From Branchiostoma floridae (lineage: Eukaryota; Chordata; Leptocardii; Amphioxiformes; Branchiostomatidae): a stretch of DNA of 64,000 nucleotides. This document shows, one piece after another, positions 28,901-34,900 of this stretch. Made by a program: the position numbers and the translations under genes. The stretch is from NCBI RefSeq assembly GCF_000003815.2, contig NC_049988.1:19981712-20045711 (forward strand), read 5' to 3'. The notes under the pieces were generated by a model that saw nothing but the letters and a program-made list of their open reading frames with translations, searched no databases and was not told where the DNA came from. Positions within the stretch are counted from its first letter, which is position 1; each line of letters begins with the position of its first letter.

Positions 28901-31900
28901 CAAAATAAAGTGCCATGAAACAGCTCATAACATCTCTTTGAAGACAAAGACCAAGTGGCAAGTGACCATATCTATGAACCCGATCTAAGGTCAAGTTTCG
29001 TATCTCACTCGCTGCTGAGAGTTACATCAGACTAAGAACTCCGTACACTCAGGTGCACAGAGTCTGAAATGACTACTCGCGTCCTTTTTCTCACGATCCT
29101 ACGTGCGTGTGATGATACTATCTTTGTTTCATTTCAGAAATCGCACAAAGAAAAACTGTGAACGTAAAACTGGTGTCAGAATAAAAAAGTGCCATCAATC
29201 ATCCACCAATATTTCCTGGAAGACAAAGACCAAGTCGCAAGTGACCATATCTATGAACCCGAAGGTCAAGGCTCGAATCCCACTCGTTGCGGAGAGTTAC
29301 AACAGACTAGTAACTCCAATCTCTGTCATCGCGTCTGTACAGGAAAGTGATCTCGATCCAGTTTTAGCTCACTGAGGAGCTAGTATTATAGTCTTCCACT
29401 AGTCGTGACAGAGAGGACAGACGCTATGTACAAAATCTACAGATTCATTTATGCCCTCTAGCTCTTTTCGACAAGAACAATGAACAGAGGACCACAGCTT
29501 AACTTCCCGTCCTAAGGAGTGCAACCCATTTCGGTAGCGTGCATGTCGAGTGAGCGATACAACCGAAATGGAACTCACAGCACACGTCGATGTAGGTTAG
29601 ACATCCAGGTAATACCTTATTAAATTAAAGATACACCAAAAAGTAGTTACTCAAGCAACTGGATATGGTTTTGGAAACGGTCAGACGTTTCGGAACTCAT
29701 GGCGTCTGGTTCCAGAGGCAGGACCGCTGACCACTGGACAAAGCACGCTACCTCTGCCATGCTAAGTTATGCAGATACAACACGTGACTGGGTGAGTAGT
29801 GGATCATGAGTCGCAGAAAGTTTATGACACTTACGTCTCTGGCTAAGATGATGGATTACCATCTACAAAGTATCCGCTGGAGTGTATACCGTGAAATGCA
29901 CGTTGGGAGTGTTTGATCCCTAGAAATCCCCGCCGTGTCTGAAGCGAAATCTCCAGGATCAGATCTGTGTGGGGGCGTCACTTCTCGGCAATCCAGGCGG
30001 ACTTACACAGGCGACCAACGTATTACTGTGCAGACATGTCAAGTAGAAGCTGGTAAATAGGTCTGAGTTACTGTTACCCGTTTCTTTGGTTTGGGCACGG
30101 GTGTTCTGATGTTGAAATACAGGGGAATACTGTAAGACACTAGTTTATTGCTAAACACGTTTCTAAACTACGACCAACAAATTTTAATTTCATTTTTGAT
30201 ATTTCCTTGGCTAGGGCAAAAGTAAACAAGGTGTTACTGTGAAGATTTCTGAAGTAGAAGCTGACAGAATGCTCTGATAAAATGCTAATCGTTCCTTCAT
30301 TTTACAAGAATGATCGCGTTCTAACCATTGGAGCAGCAATGCATCAAAGCACTCTATCTCAGTCTCCTTTAGACACATGTTCAGTTGCACATTTAGGTTT
30401 GGACCCCGTTTCTGTATTACAAAATTTTAAAGGAAAATTCTCGCCCAAAGCCTGGTCACGTTCGTCCTGACGTCGAAATACGAGGACAAACAGCAATTTG
30501 TTACTGTACAGTTATGTAATGCAGACATGGATTTGATGCAGAGGGTTGTTCATACAAAGACGGCAACAGATTCATGGCCTTTTTAGTTGGATATCTTAGC
30601 TTAGGGTGAAATTATTCTTTTGATCTCCAAACTACAGAAACGGGCTCCAGACAAAAAAGGTCTTAAAAGATTGAAACAGAGTGCTTTGATGTAGCGATTA
30701 CTATCCCATTGGTTAGGACACGATCATTCTTGTAACATGAAGAAAAGGAACAACTTAAAAGGAAAGTGTACATGTCTCCCGGGTAGGAGAGATAGCGTCT
30801 TTTGCTATTTTTTCTTAGACTGGGTTTGGATATTATCGTTACTGATGTTTGGGAGGTACGACTTCTAGGGACGCCACACTGTCGTAGTACTTGAAGATCT
30901 GAGGAAATTTACTAAAATAATTATACATTCATTCTATAAAACAACAAAAGAATATCTTCCCGTTTGCTAATAGAGACTTAATAAAGACCAAACAATGAAA
31001 AATTTCAAACTTAAGTCTCTATTTCAACATCAGTTCGATCGTTTCACAAACATATTTCAGTGTAATTTACGTTGGATTCTTTGAAACCATTACTTTTACC
31101 ATAATTGTCATGAATCACCAATTCTTGCTTGTCATAAGTAACGTTCACAGTAAATCATTCATAGCTATCAGGCAAGTAACAAATTGGCGAATTTTTAGAA
31201 AGTTTAACTTTCTTACTACAAGCTTGTATAATAAAGATATATGACTGATCCAGCGTGAATGCTAGAACAAGGCTCCGTAATGCCTTATCAAAGTAAATCC
31301 TTGAGTATGAATGTCTCCATCAATCTCCATTACACGTCCTTGTTTCCCAGATTTGGTATCGCCAGCACACCCGACACTTATGAAAATCTACGGATAACAT
31401 GATTTGTAATAGAGCTTTATTGTTAGATAATAAGCGAAACGTTTGCAAACGCCTCCAGCCATGGAGTGCCGTCGGGCCTGCCGGATAAATCTTCATCAGT
31501 CACAGCGCCTTGCTACATCACAATCCCCGCGGGGTGGCGTCACGGAGATTCTCCGATTTGTGAGATCTTTTCCCCACATCAGGTATCCCTGTGTTCTCAC
31601 CACATTACTTCCAGATGCCCTGTGGTGTTACTGGCTGTAGCGTCTCTCATGCGGACACGGACCAAAGTCAGTAATGTGATGTGATGGATGTGCTGCTATC
31701 TGAACATGTCAGACCGACATGCAAACGAAGTTGTCCAAATAGCCAGGTGCTATCATTAGAGGAAAGCCTGACATTCTGAATTTTGATTAGGGATGGATTT
31801 TTTTCACGAATGGAAGTTTATCTGTGTTCTCACTACATTGCAGTCGGACGCCCTATGGCGTTACAGGCTGTAGCACCTCTCTAGCGGACACAAGCCTAAG

Positions 31901-34900
31901 TAAGTAGTGGGGATGTGATGCTATCTGAACATATCTCTAGTTCTCTATTGGTCAGGCGACATGAAATGTTGCCTATATAACCAAGTGCTATCTTTACGGG
32001 ACAGCCTGAACTTTTATCATGAATTAAAGTTGTTTCTTAAGGTGCAAGGAACGGACAGATTTTACCTCAAGAACCTGCAAAACCCCTGAAACACCAACAC
32101 TTAACAAGGCTGTGTTTGAAACTCCGATCCTGTGGTTTCATAGCGAGATTGTTAACTACTATGTAAGAGCATGTTGTATCATCGAAATCCCAAGGCAACA
32201 ATGTATAGATGTCGCCAGGCTTTGCGTGTGTCTCGGCCTGTGCAGGCCTTATCTCCGGCCTGCTTACTCCCAGCGATGGTGTGTTTGGTTTTATTTGTTT
32301 GTCTCGCATACACAGCAATTCACCTTAAGGTGTAACACACCAGGTTTGTACTAAATAGTGTAAACTACATATCTGGACGGATTTATTTAATCCACTCACA
32401 CTGAGAAGGACCCCTACTCTGTTAGATAAGTGCAGTGGGCTCTTCAACGTGCTTGAGGTGTGGCTCTTCTTAAACTGACGATCTCCAGTTAAAGTCCTAT
32501 CGGAGGGACGGCCCTAAACAAAGCTATAGCTAGGTACTCATTTACACCTGAGTAAAGTGAGTAAAGTCGTGTGAGGTGCCTTTCCAAAGGGCACAATACG
32601 AGTATCGGTGACACGGCAGGAATCGAACTAGAGACACACGCTGCCGCTGCGCCACGAGATCTCACACGTACGTTTATTCTATATTGTAGTATGACACACT
32701 TATTCAGCCTTCGGGCGGTGACTGTAGTGATACGGATTTCTCAATAAACCTTTGCTACATTCCAACGATGGTCACGGAGAGTGATACCGTTATCGGCCGT
32801 GCCCTACTCGGCAGCTGACCCGCATCGCTCTCCACACGCCGCCCGGCACTTACCGGAGATTTCCGCGCCGTTTCCTTTTATGTTTTCGTCGTATACAATA
32901 ACGCAAAGCTCGCCATAAAGTTTAACTACCGGATATTGGGGCCTACTTTTCGCTCTAATTGGATTCTTTGTACTCGATTCCTTTTTGAATACTTAACGTA
33001 AAAGAACCGGCAAGATACCATTATGATAGTTTCTTACTATATATTGCACTTGCGTTTTCATGATCATTGAACTAAATATAGGTATGGTGTTTCCTTCTAT
33101 GTTCATGCAAGAGTAAACGTCATCATTTTTTCATCTTGTTATCAATAGAATAATATGATAACGTGTAAGGCTAATAACGTCCCATTTCCGAACCGAGGCC
33201 CGGTCCTACTGTTTGTGGAAAAGACAAATACGAATCGGATAGATATACACAAATAATACCCGGCACGACTATTTCTTTTTACTTAGTCTTGGTGTCTTTA
33301 TATCATACATTTCGTTACCGAACGTTGCACTGCCGGGCCCCGGTTTTGAAATGTGACGTAGGCTTTAGATGGTTCACACAATGCGCCATTCTCTTTGAAA
33401 CGATATGTGAGTAGTGTTCTGATCTTTCCATCAAGCGAATCCTGTCTGTATCTCTTTGTTTTACCGTCTGTCTTAGATGATTTAAAGCTGATTTTGTCTT
33501 TGCCCTAATGGGTACAGAGATGCTGATAATGCAAACAATAAATTCCACCAATAAATCACGCACAGTGACTAAAACAAAACCACTCAGGTTGAAGAGAACT
33601 CTCTACGATGTGCATGTATCCCTTTGTTTTATTGTCTATCTCACATGATCCTCTCTGTCTCTGAAGATGATTTAAAGCTGATTTTGTCATTACCCTAATA
33701 GCTACGTACCGAGATACTAATACAAACGATAAATTCAACCAATAAATCACGCACAGTAACGAAAACAAAACCTCTCAGGTTAAAGAACAGTCTCCATACG
33801 ATGTGTATGTATCTCTTTGTTTTGCAGTCTATATTACATGATTGATAGCTTATTTTGTCTTTGCTCTAATGGGTGCCGAGATGCTATGAGAGAAACAATA
33901 AATCCCATCAATAAATCTACAGTGACGAAACAAAACCTCTCAGGTTGAAGAAAAGTCCCTCTACGATGTGTCTGCATCTGTTTTACTATCTCAGATGATC
34001 TTCTCTGAACTGAAAATGATTTAAAGCTGATTTTGTATTTGCCCTAATATGTTCGCACGGAGATTCTAATGCAAACAATAAATTCAACCCATACATCAAG
34101 TATATTGACGAAAACAAAACCTCTCAGGTGGAAGCGAAGTCTCTCTACGATGACAAACGAGGCCCCCATTCTAACTAAAGCTGCTACTTCCTGCAGGGGA
34201 CCCTGCCTACGTGATAGGAAAGGTAAAATCGTGATACTAGTAAGCTAGAACATATTTCGGGGCTCGAAATGCCACCTGTATATGCAGGTTAGTGCAGGTA
34301 AAATTGGAGCTGTGCAGGTACTTCTGGTGTCTACCTGCTCTTAACCTGCACTGGTCCATGTACTAGGTTTTATACATAAAAGTTCTATGATGTAGGTGTA
34401 CATAAAATGTACAAGGATTGTTATCAGCTGCATTGAATGTCACCACCTATGAAGTATAAAAGAAAAAATAGTGGTGCAGGTAAAATTTGTCTGGTGCAGG
34501 TAATTTTCAGTGATGATATTTATTAGCATGTCCCTTCCCATGTGGGCTAAATGCAGCAAATCCCATGATGGGATATTAAAGACTAGAAACTATTACATGT
34601 GGTATTATAGTTGAATAAGCAATACATCTTGAGCAATGCTATCACATTTTGTCCATTCTGCCCAAATGAGATCGAAAACGAACGTCACTTCGTTATGGAA
34701 TGTTCTCGATATGATGATAAACGCACAGAGCTGTTCACATTACTTTCCACTTCCTCTAAAGACTTTGCTACTCTCTGTTCGATAGATAAATTCAAGTACA
34801 TTCTGGGGAGCGATAATCCACATTGTGTACAAGTAGGCAAATATATCCACGATTGTTTATACCGTAGAACCAATAGTGTAAATGACATGCTAAACCCTTT

